Assembly: GCF_004342065.1 (NCBI RefSeq)
Contig: NZ_SLZU01000004.1
Span: 182,967-246,966, forward strand
DNA length: 64,000 nucleotides
Origin: Primorskyibacter sedentarius
GTDB taxonomy: Bacteria; Pseudomonadota; Alphaproteobacteria; Rhodobacterales; Rhodobacteraceae
Direction: 5' to 3'
Both the position numbers and the translations under genes were made by a program. A model generated the notes under the pieces. The model was not told the origin of the DNA and made no database searches. It saw nothing but the letters and a program-made list of their open reading frames with translations. Position 1 is the first letter of the stretch; every line of letters begins with the position of its first letter. Shown piece by piece: positions 27,224-35,622 of the stretch.

Positions 27224-28048
27224 TCATGGGCGCGCATAGCGCATATAGGCAAATCGGCGGCTATCGGGGGACCAGCAGGGCACGTTCAGCGTGCCTTGCC
27301 CGCCCCATAGCATGGCCAGGGTTCGGGTGTCGCCCGTCGCGAGCGTGATCAGGCGCAGGGTCACCTCGCGGTCGGGCGGATGCCCCTCGGTCCCTTCGGG
27401 ATAGGCAAGGTAAAGCACGTATCGACCATCAGGCGAGGGATGCGGAAACCAGTTGACTGCGGCATCGTCGGTCATCTGTTCCGCATCGGTGCCGTCCGGG
27501 CGGATCCTCCACAGATCCATCGCTCCGCCGCGATCAGAGTTGAACCAGATCCATTTGCCATCGGGCGTATAATCCGGCCCGTCGTAATGGTGCGGGCTGC
27601 GGATCAGAACGGTCTCTTCGCCGCCCGCGACGGGTATGGTGGCGATGCCGAATTGATCCTCCCGCACCACCGTATAGGCCAAGCGCTGCCCGTCCGGCGA
27701 CCAGCCATGCCACCATGACGGTGTCTTTGGCGTGATACGCGTGGGCGCGCCACCAACGGCGGGCAAGGTGAAAATGCACGAATGCGGCGTCTGCGTCTTG
27801 TCAGAGATCACAAGCGTCTGCCCGTCCGGCGAGATACCGTGGTCATTGTTGAGCGCGTGCAGCGCCCCGGTGTCGACATCGCGCAGCTGCGGCGCGTCCA
27901 GCGGCACGCGAAACAGGCGCCCTTCGCCGTTCACCAGCAGGTAGCTACCGTCGGGCGACCAGTTGGGTGCCTCGATATGGCGATCCGTCTCAAGCAGCGT
28001 CGTGATGTCGCCAGTGTCCAGATCGCATATGTCCAGAAAGGACGTCAT
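27224..28048 (-). CDS. Cytosolic PD40/TolB-type beta-propeller protein
   Basis: 274 residues, no signal peptide. Six repeats carry the PD40 signature at 31-34, 73-76, 117-120, 161-164, 205-208 and 260-263 (S/T-P-D-G/S), about 44 residues apart, so a six-bladed propeller is expected. His70 and His114 sit three residues before the S of their repeats, and His153/154 and His203 lie near the same level, so they could gather round the central channel as a metal site, like that of oligogalacturonide lyase. It overlaps the GH43 gene (ATGA). Either an enzyme or a binding protein; TolB itself is periplasmic, so that role is unlikely. Confidence 0.75.
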   Translation of the reverse strand: MTSFLDICDLDTGDITTLLETDRHIEAPNWSPDGSYLLVNGEGRLFRVPLDAPQLRDVDTGALHALNNDHGISPDGQTLVISDKTQTPHSCIFTLPAVGGAPTRITPKTPSWWHGWSPDGQRLAYTVVREDQFGIATIPVAGGEETVLIRSPHHYDGPDYTPDGKWIWFNSDRGGAMDLWRIRPDGTDAEQMTDDAAVNWFPHPSPDGRYVLYLAYPEGTEGHPPDREVTLRLITLATGDTRTLAMLWGGQGTLNVPCWSPDSRRFAYMRYARP

Positions 28049-29643
28049 GACTCGCCGCCCGGAATATAGGAAAAGCCGCTGAAGTCAGCCGTCTTGCCCT
28101 GACCGGTAATGTCGAACGCGGCCATGCCGACGAAAGCACCGGTGAAGGAGGCATGCTCGCCACGACCGCCTTCATCCGAAATGACGCTGGCATCGAGATC
28201 GGGCCCGAACAGCTGCCACTGTTCGTTCTGGCGAAAGAAGAACCTTTGCGTAGCACCCGTGACTTCGACCGCCAATTCCACGGGGCCATCCTTCAGCGGC
28301 ACCGGGTCCGCAGGAAAGCTGAGCCGCCCGTCTGGCCAGTCGCCTGCACAGGACATCAACTGAAGGCAGCGGCCCTTGCCCGCAATATGGGACACGCAGG
28401 CAAAATGGAACTTGGACCGGTTGTAATAGGTCGTCAGCCCGGCGGCCTGCTGATAGGTCGTGGGGGTGAACTCTGTCAGTGTCGTCTCTGCCCGGTAATG
28501 CAGATGCTCTTGCCGTCGCGCGACAAGCGATTGTTCAAACCAGCTGCCGATGCTTTCCCGGCCAATCAGCCGGAGGGAAGAGCCGGTCAGCGTGAAAAGG
28601 CGCGCGTGGTCGGGCGTGCGCAGCCATTGGAATTCGGGAGGCAGCCCGGCACTGTCGAAACGGCGTAGAATGGGCTTTGCGCGGCGCTGTTCGGCAGGGG
28701 CCGGGGGCGTCACCTGGACCTGTGGCAATGGGTTGCCACCCACCAGGTAGAGCCACCCATCGTCGCGCCATTCGCATTTCTGAATGCCGGTTTCGCGCCC
28801 CAGAGGAGAGAACCTGCCGGGCAGGGGCCGCGTGCACAGGTGGGTGTGATAGACCTGCCCGTCCGGCGTCTCGATGATCTGCCCGTGACCGGCGCGTTGG
28901 ATTGGCCAGTCGGGATGATCCTTGGCGGTGATCAGATGGGTGTCGGGATGGATCTCATACGGCCCCTCGATCTGGCGCGAGCGGGCCATTGTCACGGCAT
29001 GGTCATAGCCGGTGCCCCCTTCGGCGACGGTCAGGTAATACCACCCGTCGCGTTTGTAGAGATGCGGGCCTTCGGTCAACCCGTGGGGACTGCCCGAGAA
29101 TATCTTGCGGATCTCGCCGGTCAGGCCGCCTTCCGGCGTCCATTCCTGCAGCATGATCCCGTCGAATGCGGGGTGTTTCGGGCTGCCGCCAACCGAGTTC
29201 GAAATGTGGTTCCATTGCAGCACAAGAAACCACTTTCGCCCATCATCATCGTGAAACAGCGACGGATCGAAGCCATGAGAGCTGACATAGATCGGATCGC
29301 TCCACGGCCCTTCGATCGTGGGGGCGGTGACGATGTAGTTATGGGCGTCCTTGAAATTTCCATCCAGCCGTTTGACATCCGTGTAGACCAGCCAGAACAG
29401 CCCATCGGCATAGCTGAGACAGGGCGCCCAGATGCCGCCGCTGTCAGGATTGCCGCGCATATCCAGTTGCGAGGCGCGCGAGAGCGGTCGGCATGCCAGA
29501 TCCCAGTTCACCAGATCGGTGGACCTGTGAATCTGCACGCCGGGATACCATTCGAAGGTCGATGTCGCGATGAAATATTCCTCTCCCACCCGGCAGATCG
29601 ACGGGTCGGGGTTGAAACCGGGCAGGACAGGATTGCGGATCAT
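28045..29643 (-). CDS. xynB: Glycoside hydrolase family 43 beta-xylosidase
   Basis: 532 residues, cytosolic. The N-terminal five-bladed propeller holds the GH43 triad: Asp13 (NPDPS, general base), Asp126 (GFDPSLF, pKa modulator) and Glu191 (LTEGPHLY, acid), at positions nearly identical to the known xylo-oligosaccharide hydrolases. A C-terminal beta-sandwich (about 325-525) is present, as in the xylosidase subgroup. It would release xylose (or arabinose) from short oligosaccharides after uptake by the ABC transporter. It is coupled by TGATG to the aldo/keto reductase gene. Confidence 0.9.
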   Translation of the reverse strand: MIRNPVLPGFNPDPSICRVGEEYFIATSTFEWYPGVQIHRSTDLVNWDLACRPLSRASQLDMRGNPDSGGIWAPCLSYADGLFWLVYTDVKRLDGNFKDAHNYIVTAPTIEGPWSDPIYVSSHGFDPSLFHDDDGRKWFLVLQWNHISNSVGGSPKHPAFDGIMLQEWTPEGGLTGEIRKIFSGSPHGLTEGPHLYKRDGWYYLTVAEGGTGYDHAVTMARSRQIEGPYEIHPDTHLITAKDHPDWPIQRAGHGQIIETPDGQVYHTHLCTRPLPGRFSPLGRETGIQKCEWRDDGWLYLVGGNPLPQVQVTPPAPAEQRRAKPILRRFDSAGLPPEFQWLRTPDHARLFTLTGSSLRLIGRESIGSWFEQSLVARRQEHLHYRAETTLTEFTPTTYQQAAGLTTYYNRSKFHFACVSHIAGKGRCLQLMSCAGDWPDGRLSFPADPVPLKDGPVELAVEVTGATQRFFFRQNEQWQLFGPDLDASVISDEGGRGEHASFTGAFVGMAAFDITGQGKTADFSGFSYIPGGES

Positions 29644-30686
29644 CAGCGGCTGGGTCCTTCTCGTTCAGAGGAAGCGGCCCAGAGGTTGATATTCGCGTCC
29701 TTCGCGTGTTGGTCGATCCGGGCAAGTTCGCCCTCGGTGAAGTCGAGATTGCCGATGGCGCAGACGCAATCCTCTACCTGGCTGGCCTTGGACGCGCCGA
29801 TCAGCGCAGTTGTCACGCGGTCGCCGCGCAGCACCCAAGCCAGGGCCATCTGTGCCAGCGTCTGTCCACGGCTTTCGGCAATGGCATTCAGCGCGCGGAC
29901 GTTTTCCAGCGCCTCATCGCTCAGGAAATTCTCGCGCAGGGATTTCCCCTGAGACGCGCGGCTGCCTTCGGGGATGCCGCCCAGATATTTGTTGGTCAGC
30001 ATGCCCTGTGCCAGTGGGCTGAACACGATGGACCCGATCCCCAGATCGTCCAGCGTATCAAGCAGACCGTCTTCCTCGACCCAGCGGTTAAGCATGGAAT
30101 AGCTGGGCTGGTGGATCAGGCAGGGGGTGCCCAGATCTTTCAGGATCGCGGCCGCCTCGCGCGTGCGCTGCGCGTTATAGGATGAAATCCCGACATAAAG
30201 CGCACGGCCCGACCGGACGATGTGGTCAAGCGCCATCATCGTCTCTTCCAGCGGCGTGTCGGGGTCGAAACGGTGGGAATAGAAGATGTCGACGTAATCC
30301 AGCCCCATACGTTTCAGCGACTGATCGCAGGACGCAATCAGGTATTTGCGGCTGCCCCATTCGCCATAGGGCCCCGGCCACATCCCGTACCCCGCCTTGG
30401 AGGAGATGATGAGCTCATCGCGGTAGGGCGCAAAATCTGTCCGCAGGATTTCGCCAAATGCCAGTTCTGCCGATCCGGGCGCGGGGCCGTAATTGTTGGC
30501 CAGATCGAAATGGGTGATGCCGTGATCGAATGCGGTGCGGGTGATCGCCTGCTTCGTCTGGTGCGGCGTGTCATCGCCGAAATTGTGCCATAGCCCGAGC
30601 GAGATCGCGGGCAGTTTCAGCCCCGACCGCCCGCAGCGGCGGTATTGCATCTTTTCGTATCGTGTGTCGGACGCGGTCCAGACCAT
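29643..30686 (-). CDS. Aldo/keto reductase (YghZ/glyceraldehyde-3-phosphate reductase type)
   Basis: 347 residues, NADPH-dependent carbonyl reductase. The catalytic tetrad is complete: Asp61, Tyr66 (HFDLANNYGP), Lys97 (IISSKAGYG) and His138 (FYSHRFDPDTPL). C-terminal GASKASQVEDC is the cofactor phosphate site. GGAG precedes ATG 30686 by 9 nt. In this operon it could reduce an aldose or a keto-sugar; a detox role for methylglyoxal or lactaldehyde is an alternative from the family. Confidence 0.88.
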   Translation of the reverse strand: MVWTASDTRYEKMQYRRCGRSGLKLPAISLGLWHNFGDDTPHQTKQAITRTAFDHGITHFDLANNYGPAPGSAELAFGEILRTDFAPYRDELIISSKAGYGMWPGPYGEWGSRKYLIASCDQSLKRMGLDYVDIFYSHRFDPDTPLEETMMALDHIVRSGRALYVGISSYNAQRTREAAAILKDLGTPCLIHQPSYSMLNRWVEEDGLLDTLDDLGIGSIVFSPLAQGMLTNKYLGGIPEGSRASQGKSLRENFLSDEALENVRALNAIAESRGQTLAQMALAWVLRGDRVTTALIGASKASQVEDCVCAIGNLDFTEGELARIDQHAKDANINLWAASSEREGPSR

Positions 30687-30698
30687 TTCGGAATTCTC

Positions 30699-31820
30699 CT
30701 ATGCCAGCAGCGCGGTGGCGGCGTCCGGGGTCAGGGCCTCGGGGCGGTCGCAGGTGCTGCTGATTTCGACAAGCGCTTTCGTTTCACCTGAGTGCAGGAT
30801 TGCCGTCATGACGTCCACCACATGCAGCGCAAAATCGTTCGAGCAGCGATGCGGACGGCCGTTCAGAATGGCTTGCGCCATATCTGCCAGACCGGCGCAG
30901 CGATAGTTTGCACGCCCGCCATCATTGGCCACGCTGAAAGGGTGATCCCAGGCAACGGAGGGGTTCACGAAGGATGCCTTTTGGGTCATCCGCACCTCGC
31001 CGCCAAAGAAATTCGGGTCGGGAACGTGAAGGGTGCCTTCGGTGCCGTAAAGTTCCATATTGGAATGGCCATGTTCCCAGACGTCCCAACTGGCGCAATA
31101 GGTGACTTGCGCGCCAGAGACGAACTGCATGACCGCGTGGATCGTCGTCGGGGTTTCGACCTTGATTTTCTCGCCATTGCGCGGCTCTGACGTGATGGTG
31201 CGATATTCATTGGCGCTGGATGACAGCGCCGTGACGCGCGCCACTGGCCCCAGCAATTGAACGAGGTTGGAGATGTAGTAGGGGCCAAGGTCGAGGATCG
31301 GGCCGCCGCCGGGTTGGAAGAAGAAATCCGGATTGGGGTGCCACATCTCCATCCCCGGGCTTTGGACGAAACAGGTGCCCGACGCGATGCGCCCGACGGC
31401 GCCTGCGTCCACCAGATGGCGGGCAAGCTGATGCGCGCCGCCCATGAATGTGTCAGGTGCAGACCCGACGCGCAGGCCCTTGGCATCGGCAATCGCCTTG
31501 AGGTCCAGACCCTCTTGCAGGGACAGCACGAACGGCTTTTCCGAATAGACGTGTTTGCCTGCCTCCAGCACCTGTTTGGACACGGCGAAATGTGCGTTGG
31601 GAACGGTCAGGTTGACGACGATGTCGATGTCATCGGCGGCCAGAAGCCCGTCGATTGTTTCTGCCCGCAGGCCGAACTCGTCCGCGCGGGCCTTGGCCGC
31701 GTCGGCGTTCAGGTCGGCGCAGGCGCGCATTTCGATGCCTGCAAACAGCGGGGCGAGGCGCATATAGGCGGCAGAGATATTGCCGCAGCCGATGACGCCG
31801 ATTCCGAGTGTGTTGCTCAT
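30699..31820 (-). CDS. Gfo/Idh/MocA family sugar oxidoreductase (pair 2)
   Basis: 373 residues. Rossmann motif GVIGCGNISAAYM and YSEKPFVLSL are present. The catalytic segment reads GGPILDLGPYYISNL: Asp is kept but the usual His is Tyr, a substitution known in parts of the family. ATG 31820 was chosen over the upstream TTG at 31838. Together with the isomerase gene just upstream it forms the second dehydrogenase/TIM-barrel pair of the operon. Sequence is clearly different from the pair 1 enzyme, so these are not recent duplicates. Confidence 0.86.
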   Translation of the reverse strand: MSNTLGIGVIGCGNISAAYMRLAPLFAGIEMRACADLNADAAKARADEFGLRAETIDGLLAADDIDIVVNLTVPNAHFAVSKQVLEAGKHVYSEKPFVLSLQEGLDLKAIADAKGLRVGSAPDTFMGGAHQLARHLVDAGAVGRIASGTCFVQSPGMEMWHPNPDFFFQPGGGPILDLGPYYISNLVQLLGPVARVTALSSSANEYRTITSEPRNGEKIKVETPTTIHAVMQFVSGAQVTYCASWDVWEHGHSNMELYGTEGTLHVPDPNFFGGEVRMTQKASFVNPSVAWDHPFSVANDGGRANYRCAGLADMAQAILNGRPHRCSNDFALHVVDVMTAILHSGETKALVEISSTCDRPEALTPDAATALLA

Positions 31821-31834
31821 GGTTTCTGTCTCGA

Positions 31835-32584
31835 TCAATAGGTCTTGAAGCTGGTGATGGAGCGCTGTGCAAATCGGCGCGCATCGTTAGGTTTGTCGTG
31901 CTCTGCGACGAACAGATCGCAACCTGCCTTGCGCAGGGCTGCCATCAGGGCAGGCCAGTCCATCGTGCCGTGGCCGACATCGGCCCAGCCGTCCTCGTCC
32001 GCACACTCCCCGGCAGGTGCGATGTCCTTGACATGGGCGGTTGTGATACGGTCTGCATTTGCCGCGATCCATTCCAGCGGGTCGGCCCCGCCGCGCACAA
32101 CCCAGGCGACGTCCATCTCCCATTCGATCGAGGGCGCGTGGTCGAGGATCAGCTGCATGGGGATGGTGCCATCGGCAAGCGGCATGAACTCCCAGTGGTG
32201 GTTGTGCCAGCCGAAACGCAGGCCCGCATCGCGCACCTTTTGCCCCGCCACCTCCAGCCGTTTCGCAAGTTCTGTCCACGCCGCGGCATCGGCGCCATCG
32301 CGGTAGGCGTCTTCGGGGGCGGGGCAGAACAGCCGTTCCATCCCCAGAGCTTTTGCCGAGGCAAGCGTATCGCCGAGGCCCTCTTCGAAACTGCCGACGG
32401 GAAAGAAATGCCCCGACGGCATGGTCAGTCCGTTGGCATCCAGAAGCGCGCGAAAGGCGGGCGCGTCCTCATAGACACCGCCGAAACCCTCGACCTGCGT
32501 GTAGCCCATCCCGGCAATCATCGAGATCACATCCTCCCAGGGGGTGAAGTCACGGGCGGAGTAAAGTTGAAACGAAAGATCCAT
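31835..32584 (-). CDS. Sugar phosphate isomerase/epimerase family protein (pair 2)
   Basis: Short TIM-barrel protein of 249 residues with the metal-site motifs FGWHNHHWEF, WEMDVAWV, TAHVKDIAP and FVAEHDKP. The nearest well-known relatives by motif are inosose dehydratase/isomerase-like and 3-keto-glycoside-processing enzymes. It lies 14 bp from the pair 2 dehydrogenase and 33 bp after the ATPase gene, in one transcription unit. Confidence 0.85.
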   Translation of the reverse strand: MDLSFQLYSARDFTPWEDVISMIAGMGYTQVEGFGGVYEDAPAFRALLDANGLTMPSGHFFPVGSFEEGLGDTLASAKALGMERLFCPAPEDAYRDGADAAAWTELAKRLEVAGQKVRDAGLRFGWHNHHWEFMPLADGTIPMQLILDHAPSIEWEMDVAWVVRGGADPLEWIAANADRITTAHVKDIAPAGECADEDGWADVGHGTMDWPALMAALRKAGCDLFVAEHDKPNDARRFAQRSITSFKTY

Positions 32585-32617
32585 GTTGGATGTCCTGTTT
32601 TGGTGTCGAAAGGCGCG

Positions 32618-33712
32618 CTACAGACGGGCCTCTGTGGTTTTGTGGAAAATATTGGCAAGGGCCGGGTTCAATCCCAGCGGCAGTGTCTGGCCGGGGGTGA
32701 TGTCGGCCTGACCGTCCATACGCACCCAAAGCCGTTGCCCGGCAGCGCTGACGCGGGTCAGCGTGTCAGAGCCCAGGGGCTCGACCAGTTCGACCTGCCC
32801 GTTGAGTTTGACCGGCGCGTTCCCGGCCTCTGGGCCCGTGATGATATGTTCGGGCCTGATGCCGAACCATGCATCGCAGGGCTCTGGCGAAGCAGTGGCG
32901 AATTCATAGCCCTTAAGGTCAAAGCTGGCCACGTCCGAGACGAAACGCGGCGCGGCGCCTCCCTCAACCCGCCCATCCAGAAAGTTCATCGTCGGCGAAC
33001 CGATGAATTCTGCGACATATTTCGTGGCGGGACGGTTGTAGATCTCCTTGGGGCTATCAAGCTGAAGGATGGAGCCGCCGCGCATGATGGCAATGCGGTC
33101 GGCAAGCGTCATCGCCTCGATCTGGTCATGTGTGACGTAGATCATCGTGTTGCCCAGCGTCTGGTGCAGCTGCTTGATCTCTACCCGCAGATCGGCGCGC
33201 AGCTTGGCATCAAGGTTGGATAGCGGTTCGTCGAAGAGAAAAACCTCGACATCGCGCACCAGCGCCCGGCCGATGGCGACCCGCTGACGCTGCCCGCCGG
33301 ACAGGGCCGCAGGCTTGCGCTTTAACAGCGGTTCCATCTGCAAGGTCTTGGCGGCGCGGGCGATACGCTCCTTGATCTCTGCCTTGGGGATCTTGGCGTT
33401 CTTCAGGCCGAAGGCGAGATTGCCCTCCACCGTCATCTGCGGGTAAAGCGCATAGCTTTGGAAAACCATGCCGATGCCGCGTTTCGATGGCTCCTCCCAC
33501 GTGACGTTCTTCCCGCCGATATGGACCTGCCCATCCGTCACGTCCAGCAGGCCGGCAATGCAGTTCAGAAGCGTGGATTTGCCACAGCCGGAAGACCCCA
33601 GAAGGACAAGGAATTCGCCCTTGCCGATATCCAGGTTCAGGTCATGCAACACCTCCACCGCGCCGAAGCTGAGCTTGAGGTTCTTGATCGAAATGCTTGG
33701 GTCCATTTGCAT
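32618..33712 (-). CDS. Carbohydrate ABC transporter ATPase (UgpC/MalK/MsiK type)
   Basis: 364 residues. Walker A GSSGCGKST, signature ALSGGQRQRVAIGRAL, Walker B EVFLFDEPLSNLDAKL and switch YVTHDQIEAM. The C-terminal part (about 240-360) is the TOBE/MalK regulatory fold (EFIGSPTMNFL, FGIRPEHI). It powers the two permeases at 33716 and 34650. It starts 3 bp after the permease stop, so translation is coupled. Confidence 0.93.
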   Translation of the reverse strand: MQMDPSISIKNLKLSFGAVEVLHDLNLDIGKGEFLVLLGSSGCGKSTLLNCIAGLLDVTDGQVHIGGKNVTWEEPSKRGIGMVFQSYALYPQMTVEGNLAFGLKNAKIPKAEIKERIARAAKTLQMEPLLKRKPAALSGGQRQRVAIGRALVRDVEVFLFDEPLSNLDAKLRADLRVEIKQLHQTLGNTMIYVTHDQIEAMTLADRIAIMRGGSILQLDSPKEIYNRPATKYVAEFIGSPTMNFLDGRVEGGAAPRFVSDVASFDLKGYEFATASPEPCDAWFGIRPEHIITGPEAGNAPVKLNGQVELVEPLGSDTLTRVSAAGQRLWVRMDGQADITPGQTLPLGLNPALANIFHKTTEARL

Positions 33713-33715
33713 TGC

Positions 33716-34657
33716 TCAGCCTTTCACCGCGCCGGCCGCGATGCCACGCACGAAGAGTTTTCCGGAGACGAAGTAGATGACGAGGGGCACAAGGCCGGTC
33801 AGCAGCGTGGCCGCCATGTTGACGTTGTATTCCTTCACGCCCTGCACAGAGTTGACGATGTTGTTCAGCTGCACCGTCATCGGGTAGAGATCGGGCTTGG
33901 TATAGACCACGCCGAAGAGGAAATCGTTCCAGATGCCAGTGACTTGCAGGATCATCGCCACCACGAAGATCGGCAGCGACATGGGCAGCATGATCTGCAG
34001 GTAGATCTGCCAGAAACCCGCCCCATCGACACGCGCGGCCTTGAACAGCTCTTCGGGGAGGGAGGTGAAATAGTTGCGGAACAGCAGCGTCAGGATCGGC
34101 ATGCCAAAGATCGAATGCACCAGAACAAGGCCTGTCAGGGTGCCGTAGATGCCCATCTCGCGCAGCAGGATCACCAGCGGGTAAAGCATGACCTGATAGG
34201 GGATGAAGGCCCCGAAGATCAGGATGGTAAAGAACATATCCGCGCCCTTGAACCGCCAATTGGCCAGCGCGTAGCCGTTCACCGATGCGATGGCGATTGA
34301 CAGGATGACGCTTGGCACAGTGATGCGCACGGAGTTCCAGAACCCGCGGCTCAGCCCGTCGCAATTCAGACCTGTGCAAGCCTCGGCCCACGCCTTGACC
34401 CATGGTTGAAACGTGATCTCCACGGGCGGTGCAAAGATATTGCCCAGCCGGATTTCCGGCATGCCTTTCAGCGAGGTGACGATCATCACGTAAAGCGGCA
34501 GCAGGTAGTATAGCGCGACGACGATCAGCGTGCCGTAGATGAAGACATTGCGGCGCGAAAAGCGGCGACGGGGTTTTGGTCCGCGCGGGCCCGAGAGCGC
34601 CGGGGCCATGGCGTCGGCCCCTGCAACGGTGGCGGACAGGCTGGCAGGATCAGACAC
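33716..34657 (-). CDS. Carbohydrate ABC transporter permease (MalG type)
   Basis: 313 residues with six predicted helices. The EAA loop is FRNYFTSLPEELFKAARVDG, which contacts the ATPase. A proline/arginine-rich cytoplasmic N-terminus of about 35 residues comes before the first helix. Its start overlaps the preceding permease stop by 8 bp. With the MalF-type partner it forms the channel for an imported oligosaccharide. Confidence 0.93.
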   Translation of the reverse strand: MSDPASLSATVAGADAMAPALSGPRGPKPRRRFSRRNVFIYGTLIVVALYYLLPLYVMIVTSLKGMPEIRLGNIFAPPVEITFQPWVKAWAEACTGLNCDGLSRGFWNSVRITVPSVILSIAIASVNGYALANWRFKGADMFFTILIFGAFIPYQVMLYPLVILLREMGIYGTLTGLVLVHSIFGMPILTLLFRNYFTSLPEELFKAARVDGAGFWQIYLQIMLPMSLPIFVVAMILQVTGIWNDFLFGVVYTKPDLYPMTVQLNNIVNSVQGVKEYNVNMAATLLTGLVPLVIYFVSGKLFVRGIAAGAVKG

Positions 34658-35540
34658 GCTTCTTCCCTCCGAATTCCAGGTAAGCCCAGGGGATGACGAC
34701 GACCAGAACCGCGAGCAGCATCATGGTCGAGGCCGCGAAGCCCTGACCAAGGTTCTGGCCCTGGAACATGTAGTCGTAGACGTATTTGGCGGGCACATCC
34801 GACGCGATGCCGGGGCCACCGCCGGTTTGGGCGACGATCAGGTCGTAAAGCCGCACGATCCCGCTGGCGATAATGACAAGCGTGGTGATGAAGACCGGGC
34901 GCATCATCGGGATGATGATGAAGATGTAGGTTTTCCACGCCGGTATCCCGTCGACGCGACTGGCTTTCCAGATCTCTTGATCGATGCCGCGCAACCCTGC
35001 CAGCATCAGGCACATCACCAGTCCTGACCCTTGCCAAAGCCCGGCGATCAACACGCCGAAAATGACGATATCCGCGTTGTAGAGGGGGTTGAAATCAAAG
35101 CTCTCCCATCCCAGTCGGTGGATGACGCTCTGAATTCCGAAATCCGGGTTCAGCAACCACTGCCACACCAGCCCCGTGACGATGAAGGACAGCGCAAAGG
35201 GGTAGAGCAGGATCGTGCGGAACGTGTTTTCATAGCGGATCTTCTGATCCAGCAGGGCGGCAAGCAAGAAGCCGAGTACGAGGCTCAGCACCATCATGCA
35301 GACGCCGTAAATCAGCAGGTTCTCGATAGAGACCAGCCAGCGCGGGGTGGCCCATAGTCGCTCATACTGATCCAGGCCGACGAATTTCGTCCGGGGCAAC
35401 AGTTTGGACGAGGTGAAGGAATAGGTCACCGTCCAGGCCGTTCCGCCGACGAACACGACCAATGCGGTCAGGATCATCGGGATCGCGGCAATCTTGGCGG
35501 TGAGATTCCGGAACAACCGGATCGGGCGGGTGGCGGCCAT
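34650..35540 (-). CDS. Carbohydrate ABC transporter permease (MalF type)
   Basis: 296 residues, six predicted helices. EAA loop: LAGLRGIDQEIWKASRVDG. Start ATG 35540 follows GGGGAG. It comes directly after the binding-protein gene and is short for the family, lacking the large periplasmic P2 loop of E. coli MalF, as usual in this subfamily. Confidence 0.93.
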   Translation of the reverse strand: MAATRPIRLFRNLTAKIAAIPMILTALVVFVGGTAWTVTYSFTSSKLLPRTKFVGLDQYERLWATPRWLVSIENLLIYGVCMMVLSLVLGFLLAALLDQKIRYENTFRTILLYPFALSFIVTGLVWQWLLNPDFGIQSVIHRLGWESFDFNPLYNADIVIFGVLIAGLWQGSGLVMCLMLAGLRGIDQEIWKASRVDGIPAWKTYIFIIIPMMRPVFITTLVIIASGIVRLYDLIVAQTGGGPGIASDVPAKYVYDYMFQGQNLGQGFAASTMMLLAVLVVVIPWAYLEFGGKKRV

Positions 35541-35622
35541 CTCGCTCCCCTTGTGGGTGACAGGTCAGGTAAAGGGTGGCCGGACCGCGCGTGGCGGCCC
35601 GACCGTTGGACGTGGGTGGTGA

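Noticed and set aside
31808..33223. 471-residue open frame on the plus strand
   Set aside because: Runs antisense across the isomerase and ABC ATPase genes, ignoring their boundaries.
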